A stretch of DNA of 64,000 bases from Glebionis coronaria (taxonomy: Eukaryota > Streptophyta > Magnoliopsida > Asterales > Asteraceae), in NCBI GenBank assembly GCA_025667525.1, contig CM046878.1, positions 391,968,974 through 392,032,973 on the forward strand, given 5' to 3'. Below the pieces are notes generated by a model. It made no database searches. It saw nothing but the letters and a program-made list of their open reading frames with translations, and had not been told where the DNA came from. Each line of letters begins with the position of its first letter. The stretch's first letter is position 1. The position numbers and the translations under genes are program-made. This document shows positions 32,321 through 43,363 of the stretch, in pieces.

Positions 32321-35300
32321 TGATGAGACTGCAATTATACATAGTCTCATCGTCCAAAGCGGGCTTAAAACGATGAAAATATCATAAAAAGTGCCATATA
32401 TGTGCTTGTGTTTGCTCAATGTGTATTTTAGGTACGAATATCGAGAAAATGACAAAAATATCACAAGAATCAATAAAAAACGAACACGGGAAACGAAGCC
32501 GCACAAAGAACCAGACCTGAATGATGATTTTCCAAAATGCCATTGAAGTTTGAAGATTTGTCAAGAATGGTCCCTCATCTTTTGAAGATTTTTCACTTTT
32601 GGCCCTTGTAAAACTCTAAAATTACAAGTATGGTCCTAAAGTTTCAAGATATGTCATCATTAGCCCTTGAAGAATATCAAATATACAATATTAGCCCTTG
32701 TTTCCATTACTACAACTTGGAGGGACTGATATTGCCATTTGCCCAAAAAGGTTTACAAAGAAAATGGGTGAAAGCTGTGATAAACTTGTTATGACAAAAG
32801 TTTTTGGAGTCTAGGGGTTATTTTGGCCAAACCACCAAACCTCACCATCCTATAACAACCTGCCACATCACCTAAACCGACCCTACCCGTTTACCCAACC
32901 CATATCCTAAACCTAAGTCAAACCCCCCACTGATATTAGTATTATCTAATCAGTTTTAAAAAAACGGGTATAATAATAATTTCTTTTAGTGGGAAACATG
33001 TTATGTGCATCTAATCATCATCAAAACCCCATCTGCTATTACCCTCAACCCACGAACCCTAACCTCCTAAAGCCCTTAATCCTACAAATTACCCTAATTA
33101 TTTTTCCACAAAAACTATTTACCATCCCCTTAACCTACCCCAATCCCAAAACCCCCATCACTTTCACCCATGTGGCTTGTACAATGGTCCCCTGACCCAA
33201 AACACTTGCAAACAAAAAACAGCCAGAGAGATCAACGGTTTGAGTAGGTTCCTTCTCCTCCACACTTATTTGGACGCCTATGATGCAAAGACAACAGCTG
33301 GCAAGATCACAAGCTCCCTGCAAATTCACATGAAGCCATTTGACCAAAGGAAGACTGATTTTTCAAACTTGACTCAAGGGTATTATTGGCAAGTCATAGC
33401 ATTAGGGTTTATCAGTATTTTCTTGATTCTAGAACCTCCTGTAGTCCATTATATAAGGACGCATAGGCATCAGTTTTCATTGTTCCAGAATTTGCACTTT
33501 CTTGTAATTCCTTTTTGTTTTAAATAAAAGTTGGTGGTGATTCCTTTTTATTATCAAAAGCTGTTAAAGATAGTTGCAATATTCTGAGTTCCATATAATT
33601 CTGTTGAGTTTTTGCTTCAAGATTCTTCAAGAAGTAATCCTTTTTTCTGAGTTGAAAAGTTGGTGTTCTTGTGAAATACTTTGATCAATTTTAACTGGTT
33701 CTTGATATAAAGTTTTGTTAAGGTTCTTTTTCAGGAAAAAAAAGAATCTTTGGTTTCAAGTTGGTTTGTTTAAGTTTAAGGATGTAAGAAAATTTTACAA
33801 GAAAAGAAAAGTTTTTTTTTTAAATCAGAAATTAATATTCTTGTGAACTAACCAACCAAGAACATTGTTCTTGGCTGTGTGTGTTTGTTTATTTTATTTT
33901 TCAGGGTTTGGATGCTTGTGATCGTGCGATCACATAAGCTCGAAAATTCCAAGGGCATGGATGTATGCCCTTGAGGTTTGCAATTCTTTTGCCCTCTTTA
34001 TTTTTCTGTTCATAGTTGATGCTAAATGAGTTGTGATCAAGCTGTGAACTTGGTGTTTTTGTTATTAAGATCTTGTTGGTTAAGTTGTATTTGAGCCAAT
34101 CCTTTTGCTAAAGTTGATAACCTGTGACCTTTAATAGGAGTTTGGGAATGATGGGTTTAGGGTCGTAAAGACCACCTAATAACCTGTCTATACTCTGCTT
34201 ACCTTTAATTAGTATAGGTGTGTTGATTTGAGGCTTAAGAGTTGTATGTTTAGTGTAAAAAATTTGGTTTTACATGTATATGGAAAAGTCAATCAAAAAG
34301 TTGTTGTGTTCCTAGTTTTCTGTCTGGATAATCAGTAATTACATTTGTAGTTTGTTGGCTTAAATTCCAAAGTCTTTTGCTATAAATTTGCTTATCTAGA
34401 TTTATTAAGTGGTGTTTGGGACAATGGAGTTATAGGGTAGGAATTACCAACCGAAACACCATTTAGCTCTGCACGCATTTAAGAAGTTTAAGGGCGTGGA
34501 TTTGAACAAAATATTTGAGGATTTAGTTGAAAGACTTCAATTTGCAAGGTCTAATGAAAACCTGCCAAGTGTGCAATTTCTTTGGTGAGTTTCTGTTTAG
34601 AATTGCTTAGGCTGCGGATATTGTTGTTTGTTAAGATTGAGTGTTTCTGTGTTTTGTTTGAGGTTTGTGCATCTCAGAAAACGAAAGAGCCAAAAATAAA
34701 AATCTAAGCCTAAGGGTGTTTGCTGAGTTGCTGCACGACCCACTGTTTTTATAATTTTTTTAGGACCTATTTGATCTTGTTGATTAATTTGGAGTGTATT
34801 TGCTGTTTGCATCGCTTTACAGCTTGTATAGTGTGCTCTTATGTGCCTTCTTGACTCCCCACTTGAAAAACGCAAGCGGGGGTGCCCCATTGTCCAAACA
34901 GCAAGAATATTCAAATACCAAAAAGATAGAATAAAAAAGAAGATGAGAATTTTGAGTCTCTATTAATCCTAAGTAATCTTGGGCGTGATTCAAGTGAATT
35001 GTGTTTGTAAGTTGGTAAGGATCGTTGGTTTTGAGTTATTGTACTCCACCAGAAACAAAGAACCATCCAAGAAAATCAAAAAGAAAAAAAAAATATAAAG
35101 GGCGTTTTGGGATTGTTTGTGTCTGCTGGTGTCTTTGTTCTTCACTGAACACGCAACACCAGCTCTTTGGCAATTCGTGGCGTGTTTTGGATACTTTAGA
35201 GTTTTGGTTTTGAGTGTGGAGACTATGCAAACAGAGTAAAGAAATAAAAAAGAGACAGAAACGTGGCTTCAGCAAGTCTCTAACCTGTGACCTGCACATC

Positions 35301-36593
35301 ACAGAAGACGTAACAAACAACCATTTTGCCACCTGCACACTTGCACGTTCTTGTTTCATCCTCCTTCTATACTTCTTTTATATTCTTTTTTTTTAGGTTG
35401 TATATAAAGAAAGAAAACTGTTAAAAAAAGCTGGCAGGTGGGTTTGAACCCCTGACCAAATACAACCAACACACCAGAGAGCATCATAACCATCTGCTCT
35501 ACAACTCTTTGGTGTTAAGTGTTTGTTTCCTTTTTCTTTTATACAGTTTATATTAAGCTGATAAAAATGAAATATGAAAAGTGTCAGCAGCAAGACTAGA
35601 ACCCCTGACCTCCCACTCCCATCAGACGCAACACTCACGCACACAACCACCTGCTCCACTTGACCTGTTGTTTTTACTTCACATAATCTTTTATTTAATC
35701 CTTTCTTTTCTTTACAAAATGCTATTCAGCTCGTTTTAGCTTATTAGGCAGCTTATGCGTAGCTTATTTTTGGGCTGTTATTTTTCTAAGGACTAAAATT
35801 ATATTTAAAATTTTCTCTAGTTTTTTTAGATTTTTCGAAATTAGTATAATATTTTTAATCATTTAATTAGTTTAAATTCGTATTTAATTCATAAAAAATT
35901 ATTTAAAAGTAAAAAAAGTTAGAATTCTTTTTTTTCTAAAATTTTCTTTTTGTCATTTAGGACCTAGGAAAAATAAATTTGCTTTTGCATAGTTCAAATT
36001 TTATAATTTTCTTTTTATTATTTCATTTTCTAGGATTATTTTTGTTTTAAATTTGAAAAAAGTCATAAAAAATAGTTAAATTAATTTTTTATTTTCAAAA
36101 AAAATATTTTTTAGTTTTTAAGTAATAAACTTTAGGTTTACAAATAAAAAAGTTTGAATATTGTCTTTTTCTTAGCTAGTTTTATTTTTAGATTTTTTTT
36201 AATTAACTTTAAAAATTAATATAGATTAATTTTAAAAGCTTTCAAAAATTTTGGTTTACGTTTTCTTTTTAATTAGAGTTTTCAGAACTTTTTAGGAATT
36301 TTTAATAATTTTTTAGGTAAAATTTTTCGTTTGGTCGCGTTTTCACGTTCGTACGTTAAAGCGTTTTCGACCGTTTTTAACGTAATTCGTCTCCATTTTC
36401 CTTTCTTTCCTTCTATCCAAAAGCGAAATCACTCGAATAAATAACGTCTATAATTGTTGGCTAAACACCATACCTCCTCGAGAACGAACTCGACGACAAG
36501 TATTCGCGTTTTACACAAAACGTGATACTTAATACTTCCCCGCTTTTGTCGCTTTGTTTTTCCTAAAATAAAGTGTACAGAAATACCGCATCA
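32321..36593 (+). repeat. 3' LTR of large element (uninterrupted, 4,273 bp)
   Basis: Starts TGATGAGACTGC, ends ATACCGCATCA. It gives the empty-site sequence for the nested insertion (around 34043). TATA box at 33450-33458, AATAAA at 33523-33528, and tRNA-like segments at 35431-35503 and 35581-35662. Confidence 0.92.
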
Positions 36594-37356
36594 ACATGAT
36601 ACACATTGTTGGTTCTCTATGCACTGTTAGTCTTTTCTACTGTTACTTTTAGCAACTGACGGGCTTTCTCTACCCACTGTTGTGAGTAAATTAGCTACTG
36701 TCAGTGTATCTTTTCTGGTATTTGTCTAAAAATACAGGATGTTGGAGCAATTTTAGTTGAGGATGGATAAGCAGTTGCTCATGGATGGATTTATACATAT
36801 CAACTTTTTATTTATGATGGTTAGAATGTTTACATTCCTATCTTGAAATAAAACAATTGTTTATTCAGTTGTAAAAGTTTGTAAGTGTATCCCTAACTTA
36901 AGGGAGGTATTAGGATACCTTTAGGATGCTTAGGGCACTATTGGAGAGTTCATATACGGTTCTAGACTATATCCACTGGTGAGTAAGGGATATGAATGAT
37001 GAATACATTCCTTTGGTTTTGTTGGAGTTTCTAGTCCTTGAGGCACTATAGCATGCACATCCCTTACAAGATTTGCATGCTGCCAAGACTCTTTTGACTT
37101 TAGATTTGGGCTTGGTCGGATGGGAGACTTGGACTGTATATTTTATGGGCTAACCTGGGAGTTACAAAGATGTTATATGAGTTAGCTTTATCTATGGGAC
37201 ACTTGTGAGCAATGGACTCTAGAGTTCTTGCATATCTATCATGCTTTTGCATGTGTGTATGTTTAAACAGTGTTTGCCACTTATGCTTGTTAGAGAAGGG
37301 ATAGTTCCATTAGGATTAATTCCTTTGTTTGTGTTTTGACATAAAATTTTCTATCC
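36594..37356 (+). other. Flank of the interrupted copia remnant
   Basis: Follows the right TSD ACATG and is the continuation of 13528 in the pre-insertion sequence: the 3' untranslated part behind the copia pol C-terminus. No ORF. It continues across the LINE at 42977. Confidence 0.55.
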
Positions 37357-37373
37357 ATTGATGGTGGTTTCTT
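37357..37373. repeat. LINE target-site duplication, left copy
   Basis: ATTGATGGTGGTTTCTT. An identical copy is at 42960-42976. Confidence 0.93.
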
Positions 37374-37422
37374 TTTTTTTTTTTTTGAACGGCGATTTTA
37401 TTAAAGCTAGCAAGAAGCTAGA

Positions 37423-40176
37423 TTACATAACAATAAGATACGGGTTTTTATGCCAATCATTCCAGGAGAAAGTGGCCTTACATCTAGAATTACACCAGTA
37501 AAAAGAATTCGTGACAATATCATCGAATAAAGTATTCTTCGAGGGGGGTTTGCTATCAAAAAGAATTTTGTTCCTGAACGACCATATATGCCACCAAACC
37601 GAATAAAACACCCCTTCCAACATCAACTTAAGTTTTGCCGACAAACGAAGAGAACTCAGCCAATCTATCCATTCTTCATAAGAGCTATGGTTATGGACAG
37701 AGATGTCCCACCAACGAGCGATCTTGCTGCAAATCTGGCGAGCCAAGTCACATGTAAAAAATAAATGAGAAGAAGTCTCAATACCTCTCTGACAAATCGG
37801 ACAAAACAGAGAATTAATCTCAATGCCACGACGCGAAAGATTCATTCTAGTAGGAAGAGCGTTCAATTTAACTTTCCACGCGAAGACATTTATCTTAATA
37901 GGCATGATCTTCACCCAACGAGTCTTGGACGACACATTCACAGAACGATTATCATCGATCAATCTTCTAATCGAGCTGACAGAAAAGTCACCATTTCCAT
38001 TTAAAGACCAAGAATATCGATCCTGCTGTGGAGAAAAATTGATCCCATTGATAAGCACAGAAATTGCATCGAATTGCGATTGCTCAACACCACCCCTGAC
38101 CAAACGACGCAAAGAAAAAACCTGTCTAGAGTCCACAAGTTTATGTCTCACAGTCGCAGATTTGCACGTGTCCAAGGCATAAATACGAGGAAAAGTATGC
38201 TTGAGGATCCCTTCCCCACACCAATTGTCATCCCAGAAAGAAAACATTGACCCATCTCCAAGTTTAGGCAGCATGTAATCAAAAAAGTTTATACCGTGAT
38301 CTTTGAGGATTGATGCTTCCTTGACAATGCTGAGCCAACAGGAACTTGCCCCAGGTTTGAAACTTCTGCCAACGTTACCATCATTACCATGAATAGCCTT
38401 AACGGTCCGAACCCATAAAGAATTTGGATAAGAAAAAAATCTCCATAGCCACTTCAAGATAAGTCCACGATTCAGAGCATAGAGACTAGCAACGCCTAAA
38501 CCTCCTTTTTCTTTTGAAGTGAGAACCGAATTCCATTTGATCCAAGAAGCTTTACGGTGACTATGATCATGACCATTAAAGAACTGACCACGAATAGATT
38601 CGAGAGCACTCAAGACTAACTTAGGAACTCGATAGGTGGACATATGGAAGATTGGAATTGAGCCAAGCACAGACTTAATTAAAGTAAGTCTACCTCCAAT
38701 AGATAAAGTCTTCAGTTTCCATTTGGAGAGGCGAGCTTTCACTTTATCTATAACATCTTGCCATTCAGAGACACGGAACATATTGCCTCCAACTTTCAAA
38801 CCCAAGTAGGTAAATGGAGTATGAAGGCTGAGACATCCGAGCTTCTCAGCAGCCTTTTTGATAGTATTATCCTCAACATGAATGCCCATCAATTTACTTT
38901 TACTCATGTTAATTTTAAGACCAGAAGCCTGATGAAAACATTCCAAGACGTTGATAAGAGTGTTAATATTACCGTCACACCATTTCCCCATGAACACGGC
39001 ATCATCCGCAAAAAACAAATGAGATAACGTCACCGAGTTGTTAAGTTTAATACCCGTAAACATACCTGCCTCCTCCACACGTTGGAAAGAAAGATGAAGA
39101 CTCTCCATGACAAGAATGAATAGGAAAGGCGAGAGAGGGTCACCTTGTTTAAGACCCTTAAAGAATTGGAACTCATTAGTGGGCGATCCATTAACAAGGA
39201 TGGAACCTCGAGAAGAAGATAAACAATTTCGAATCCAACCACGCCACTTAATACCGAAACCAAATTTGGCTAAAATCTCATCTAAATAATCCCATCTAAC
39301 TGAGTCGAAAGCCTTTTCGAAGTCAACTTTGAAAATAGCAGCTTTCATCTTTTTAGAACGACACCACTGAATTATTTCGTTGATAATTAGAGGACCATCT
39401 AACATTTGTCTACCCGCAACAAAAGCCGACTGAACTTCATTAACAATACCATCTAACACAAGAACAAGTCGATTAGCTAAGATCTTAGCTATAATTTTGT
39501 AAATGCTGCCAATAAGAGTTATAGGTCGAAAGTCTTTAACAAGATTAGCATCATTAACTTTAGGGATCAAAGCGATGAATGAGGAATTACAACCTTTAGG
39601 GATAATCCCATGCGTAAAGAAGTGCTTGATGGCCAAAAACACATCATTCTCTATAAGAGACCAAAAATGTCGATAGAACCCAAAAGTAAATCCATCTGGG
39701 CCTGGAGACTTATCAACGCCACAATCCCAAACAGCCCGTTTCAGTTCGTCTCTAGTAACCATACATTCCAAGTCAGCACATTGATTTTCTGAAAGCGTAT
39801 TAGGAAAACTCATATGAATATGAAAACCTCTGTTAGGGGGTTTCCCAAAACGATTCATGAAGTGATTTAGGAATTCACTTTTAACCAAGTTAGGCTTATC
39901 AATCCAAACACCATTAGACATGATCCCTCTAATACTATTTTGACTCCGTTTTTTATTAAGCGTACCATGGAAGAAGTTAGAGTTCTCATCACCTTCAATT
40001 GACCATTTGATCTTAGCTTTCTGGGCGAGCTCAGTAGTGGTGATTTTATTGAGACGATGGAAAGAAGCAAGAACCTCAGACCGTTTGGAAATAGTCGCCG
40101 CAGAATGATCTCCACAATCAATAGCCTCGTCAAGAATATGAAGGTCCTCTTTAATCTTAGTCATAATACCATTCAT
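37423..40176 (-). CDS. LINE ORF2, reverse transcriptase part (917 codons open)
   Basis: Non-LTR reverse transcriptase that copies LINE RNA at the nicked target. Motifs in order: KSPGPDGFTFGFYRHFW (about 157), LIPKVNDANLVKDFRPITL, QSAFVAGRQMLDG, FKVDFEKAFDSVRWDYL, LKQGDPLSPFLF, and the catalytic box LFFADDAVF (about 388). Near the C-terminus (about 790-815) lies CPICQRGIETSSHLFFTC, the zf-RVT zinc finger of plant LINEs. The frame is open throughout. In LINEs this is normally one polypeptide with the endonuclease. Here the endonuclease is in another frame, so the M at 40176 is not the original start. Downstream are the AATAAA and the poly(A) tail. Confidence 0.93.
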   Translation of the reverse strand: MNGIMTKIKEDLHILDEAIDCGDHSAATISKRSEVLASFHRLNKITTTELAQKAKIKWSIEGDENSNFFHGTLNKKRSQNSIRGIMSNGVWIDKPNLVKSEFLNHFMNRFGKPPNRGFHIHMSFPNTLSENQCADLECMVTRDELKRAVWDCGVDKSPGPDGFTFGFYRHFWSLIENDVFLAIKHFFTHGIIPKGCNSSFIALIPKVNDANLVKDFRPITLIGSIYKIIAKILANRLVLVLDGIVNEVQSAFVAGRQMLDGPLIINEIIQWCRSKKMKAAIFKVDFEKAFDSVRWDYLDEILAKFGFGIKWRGWIRNCLSSSRGSILVNGSPTNEFQFFKGLKQGDPLSPFLFILVMESLHLSFQRVEEAGMFTGIKLNNSVTLSHLFFADDAVFMGKWCDGNINTLINVLECFHQASGLKINMSKSKLMGIHVEDNTIKKAAEKLGCLSLHTPFTYLGLKVGGNMFRVSEWQDVIDKVKARLSKWKLKTLSIGGRLTLIKSVLGSIPIFHMSTYRVPKLVLSALESIRGQFFNGHDHSHRKASWIKWNSVLTSKEKGGLGVASLYALNRGLILKWLWRFFSYPNSLWVRTVKAIHGNDGNVGRSFKPGASSCWLSIVKEASILKDHGINFFDYMLPKLGDGSMFSFWDDNWCGEGILKHTFPRIYALDTCKSATVRHKLVDSRQVFSLRRLVRGGVEQSQFDAISVLINGINFSPQQDRYSWSLNGNGDFSVSSIRRLIDDNRSVNVSSKTRWVKIMPIKINVFAWKVKLNALPTRMNLSRRGIEINSLFCPICQRGIETSSHLFFTCDLARQICSKIARWWDISVHNHSSYEEWIDWLSSLRLSAKLKLMLEGVFYSVWWHIWSFRNKILFDSKPPSKNTLFDDIVTNSFYWCNSRCKATFSWNDWHKNPYLIVM

Positions 40177-41063
40177 AGAAGATTTATACGTAGTATACCA
40201 CTCACGAATTTTGCCTTTGAGGTATTGAAGTTTCTTAAATAAGTTGCGGGTATCATTAGAAGAGTCAACTGGTGCTTGGTTCCAAGAATTCTGAACAAAG
40301 TCAGAAAAACCCTCAATCTGCAGCCAATGGTGGTAGAACCGGAACGGCTAGGACCATAATCAAATGAAGATTCTCGAAGCAAAATCGGACGATGATCCGA
40401 AAGGAATCTATCCAAAGTAATAGCACTAATGTTGGGGCAGGAGATCAAAAGATTTTGGGAGACAAGAAAGCGATCAAGCTTACTCATCTTAGTAGCCGAT
40501 CTATGGCACCAAGTAAAAGTACTGCCACCTAAGGAAACCTCATCTAAACCCGCATTCGTAATAAAAGAATTAAAAATCTCCGCTGCATGGGTATTGAAAA
40601 CAGACCCAAATCTTTCTGTCTTAAAGCGCACCTCATTAAAATCTCCCATCAAAACAACTTCGCCGTCCCAGTTATTAATAACATGAGAAAGATAATCCCA
40701 AAGAATCCTTTTATTCCGAAGGTCTTGAGGAGCATAAATAACAATCATCATCATGTTTCCTCCAGATTTTAACCAAGTTCCACGAACAATGACAAAGAAA
40801 TCAGAAATAGTAGAGTTGCTTTTCTGAAAATAATTCGGGTCCCAAGCACAAAGAATACCACCAGAATTGCCAACCGAATCACTGTGAACATAATCAAAAG
40901 TTAAATTACCCCAACAAGTTTTAACACAAAACGTTTCCATAGATTCCATCTTTGTTTCTTGAAGTGCCAGAACATTGACCTTATGTTTGACACATAACTC
41001 CCGAACCCAATTTTTTTTGGCCTGTTGGGCAAGGCCTTGGATATTAAGAGACAAAAAATTCAT
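40173..41063 (-). CDS. LINE ORF2, APE-type endonuclease part
   Basis: Begins MNFLSLNIQGL with the EEP/APE endonuclease motifs LNIQGL (5-10), LQETKME (about 35), NSGGILCAWD, YAPQDLRNKRILWDYL, VLMGDFNEVR (about 135-145), KLDRFLVS and LSDHRPILL (about 218-226). All expected catalytic motif positions seem present. It nicks target DNA to prime reverse transcription. After about residue 236 the sequence stops looking like a LINE and the neighbouring frame takes over (HHWLQIEGFSDF...), so a 1-nt indel near 40345 separates it from RT. The ATG overlaps the ORF1 stop as ATGA (41063-41060), suggesting termination-reinitiation. Confidence 0.92.
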   Translation of the reverse strand: MNFLSLNIQGLAQQAKKNWVRELCVKHKVNVLALQETKMESMETFCVKTCWGNLTFDYVHSDSVGNSGGILCAWDPNYFQKSNSTISDFFVIVRGTWLKSGGNMMMIVIYAPQDLRNKRILWDYLSHVINNWDGEVVLMGDFNEVRFKTERFGSVFNTHAAEIFNSFITNAGLDEVSLGGSTFTWCHRSATKMSKLDRFLVSQNLLISCPNISAITLDRFLSDHRPILLRESSFDYGPSRSGSTTIGCRLRVFLTLFRILGTKHQLTLLMIPATYLRNFNTSKAKFVSGILRINLL

Positions 41064-42583
41064 GGGGGAACCATTGTCGCTCCTTGAGATTCAATAATCT
41101 CTGTGATGTCATTTTCACAACCCCCCATTTTGTATCCCATGGCTTGTCCAACTTTCACAAGTTCATCCATAAGATTTATAATTGAACCACCTGAACGAGG
41201 GGCTTTAGAGGATTTAAAATGTCCAGAACAATGTGATTCCGGATTGTGATCCCCTATATCCTCCGACAAGTTAACCGTTTCACAATTTTGATGCAGCCCC
41301 TGTGTATTTTCCTCAACATTTTCCTCATGAGCAGCGATATTAGATGAGTTACCCATAGCCTGATTAGGGTCAGAAGGTGTAAATCCTGGTGGAAATTTGG
41401 GACTTACATTCTCAGAATCCTTATTCTTTCCTGCATCTTTCACTTTATTGAGAAGACTATAGAGTTTGAAAGGGTCATCCGACGGCAAAGAAGTGTTCAC
41501 ATCAGGAGCTTCAAAAAGAGTTTCAGGAACCTCGTCAGTGGAATGAATATCATCAGCATTATCATTAAGACTAATATCATCTCCTACCATATCTCCCTCT
41601 TCAGATTGGATTTCATTATCCAATTCCTCCAAAAAATCAGGCTCCCATCCAGGAACTTCCTTAGCTCTAATCCAAAAGATCTTCCCATGATATATGATTC
41701 TGAATTGCTCAAAGATATTATGATTAAACTGCGTGAGCACACAGAGTCTTTTCGAATGGAAATAATTATCCTCCTTGTCATCTACATCAAGTAACGTACC
41801 CCATTTAGCAGCAATACGTTGAGAAGTATTCCCAGTACATAGTTTAAAAGGAACTCCTTCGATTTCCACCCATACAATTCTCTCCTTAATAGTGAAATCT
41901 TTTGATGCATAGCGCAATTCTGAGAACCAGGAACGAACACCCACATTATCCTTAAAAGCATCTCTTGATTTAGTGTTGGAAAATTCTAAAAGTAGCCATA
42001 GTTCACCCAGGTAACGAATTGTGATGTCAACAAACCCCTCATTCATAAGGGCGGTCTTGATGTTCGAAAAAGAATTAAACTCTTTCACCCTCCCCATCAA
42101 AGCAGCAGACAAGTCTTTTTTGAGTAAACAATCATCATCCAGCATAATGGCAGGAGAATTATCAATATCCCCTTTAAGAACCTTAGCAAAAGACCTATCC
42201 ATAGTAGAAATCCCAACGTGCTCAACATTTTTAGAAAAAGTCTGCTTAGAACCAGCAGAATTGTTCATAGTGTTTGGTTTCTGTTTATCCGAGGGGGTAC
42301 GTTGGAATCTAGCAATATTCGCATGAAGTTTGAGGCGGCCAACCCATATCGTGCATAGATTATTGACCAAACGCTCAACACTGAAAACATTTATAAATCT
42401 AACAAATCCGAAACGCTTACCTCCATTGGATCTCTTCAAAGGAATAAATGAATCAACAACATGCCCATACTGTTGACATGTGCGAAACAAATCTTTAGCA
42501 GAAAAGGTATCAGGAAAATTCGTAACAAATATAGAGGTGGAGATCTTGGAAACATCATCTTCTTTTGAACGGAAACTTCCCAT
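41060..42583 (-). CDS. LINE ORF1, RRM-type RNA-binding protein
   Basis: Best start is the ATG at 42583 (MGSFRSKEDD); the open frame extends a little upstream without ATG. Residues about 13-95 form an RRM: SIFVTNFPDTFSAKDLF (RNP2 side) and GKRFGFVRFINV (RNP1). This is typical of ORF1 of plant RRM-bearing LINEs, which binds the element RNA. A middle domain (WLLLEFSNTKSRDAF, IKERIVWVEIEGVPF, HGKIFWIRAKEVPGW) is like the DUF4283-type region of such ORF1s. The C-terminal third is acidic and Ser/Asn-rich. No interruption seen over about 507 codons. Overlaps the endonuclease start by 4 nt. Confidence 0.9.
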   Translation of the reverse strand: MGSFRSKEDDVSKISTSIFVTNFPDTFSAKDLFRTCQQYGHVVDSFIPLKRSNGGKRFGFVRFINVFSVERLVNNLCTIWVGRLKLHANIARFQRTPSDKQKPNTMNNSAGSKQTFSKNVEHVGISTMDRSFAKVLKGDIDNSPAIMLDDDCLLKKDLSAALMGRVKEFNSFSNIKTALMNEGFVDITIRYLGELWLLLEFSNTKSRDAFKDNVGVRSWFSELRYASKDFTIKERIVWVEIEGVPFKLCTGNTSQRIAAKWGTLLDVDDKEDNYFHSKRLCVLTQFNHNIFEQFRIIYHGKIFWIRAKEVPGWEPDFLEELDNEIQSEEGDMVGDDISLNDNADDIHSTDEVPETLFEAPDVNTSLPSDDPFKLYSLLNKVKDAGKNKDSENVSPKFPPGFTPSDPNQAMGNSSNIAAHEENVEENTQGLHQNCETVNLSEDIGDHNPESHCSGHFKSSKAPRSGGSIINLMDELVKVGQAMGYKMGGCENDITEIIESQGATMVPP

Positions 42584-42959
42584 GAAGATCAGAAAGAAAA
42601 AACCTTGTTTGGATTGAAGGGAGATCACAGAGAGTAAATTGAAGGACAGAAAATGAGGATCTTAAAACCTTAAAAAATCATCAGTAAGAAAATCGAAAGG
42701 AACAAAACCCCAAAAACATTATCCGACCAAAACTAAGGCTACAAATCAATTAACGAAATTAATGAAACACCCAATAGCACACATCCAATTGAAGTACCCA
42801 ATCGAATGAGATCAAAGGATGATACACGAATTAGATATTAAAAGATGAGAAGTAGCAAACAAGATCCGATCGGGATAATAGAATAGGGTTCTCCGCCATT
42901 GATTTAGAATAGTGGTTATTGTAACATCGAATTAGATAGGTAAACTAAACAATGGCTAG
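42584..42959 (-). other. LINE 5' untranslated region
   Basis: About 375 nt between the element's 5' end and the ORF1 ATG, presumably containing the internal promoter. No ORF. Confidence 0.7.
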
Positions 42960-42976
42960 ATTGATGGTGGTTTCTT

Positions 42977-43363
42977 AGCCACTGTCATATGTATTCTATC
43001 CTTTGGCCAATTTTGTACGCACAGATAAAATATGACCGTTGGCACTGATAGATCTCTTTGACGATTGAAAAACACTGGGTCCCACACAATTGTAATTTTT
43101 GAGAATTATTAGTCATAATTTTAGATGGGTAGGTATATTTTCTAAAAATAATGAGATAACTGTATTATTTTCAAAGATTTACTTGAGTGCATATTTGATC
43201 TTTTTCTACAATTACCCCTTTTTCAACCAATCAAATTCCTAATTTTATACTATATTACTTCCAATACGTATTCTAACAGTGCCACTTGAAATTTTCATTG
43301 TTTTTACATCTCCATAATTCTCTTATTCACCTTGTTTCATCTTAAGCTTCTATACTTTTAACA
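42977..43363 (+). other. Flank after LINE, leader of the env-like ORF fragment
   Basis: Continuation of 37356 in the pre-LINE sequence. AT-rich, no ORF. Ends in a CT-rich leader just before the ATG at 43364. Confidence 0.5.

Larger units (their letters stand above)
13534..36593 (+). mobile_element. Large non-autonomous Ty3/gypsy-like (Athila-like) LTR element without pol
   Basis: Boundaries TGATGAG...GCATCA are flanked by ACATG at 13529-13533 and 36594-36598. Near-identical LTRs: 5' 13534-25461 (split by a nested element) and 3' 32321-36593. After removing the 7,653-bp insert and its 5-bp TSD, the 5' LTR is 4,270 bp against 4,273 bp. The PBS (25466-25483) starts TGGCGCCGCTGCCGGGGA, close to the tRNA-Asp type used by Athila-like elements. 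The 6.9-kb interior encodes two Cys-rich gag-like ORFs but no protease, RT, RNase H or integrase, so it must be mobilised in trans (a large retrotransposon derivative). Phrases downstream of ORF2 such as GGGAGGCAACCC and ATTGAGGACAATGTTTA recall Athila 3' regions from memory. Confidence 0.88.
37374..42959 (-). mobile_element. LINE (non-LTR retrotransposon), nearly full length
   Basis: Minus-strand element with ORF1 (RRM), endonuclease and reverse transcriptase reading frames in the order 5'-ORF1-EN-RT-3'. On the plus strand its left edge is a T run (37374-37386), the poly(A) tail. It is preceded within the element by AATAAA (minus strand, 37402-37397). A perfect 17-bp direct repeat ATTGATGGTGGTTTCTT flanks it at 37357-37373 and 42960-42976, typical of target-primed reverse transcription. 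At 5.6 kb with a full 5' ORF it is close to complete. Confidence 0.95.

Noticed and set aside
36594..37356. Possible LTR starting TGTTGGTTCTC near 36604
   Set aside because: No second copy, no adjacent PBS or polypurine tract. Better explained as the 3' flank of the copia remnant.
37765..39289. Plus-strand ORFs of 60-119 codons inside the LINE
   Set aside because: Antisense shadows of the intact reverse transcriptase frame.
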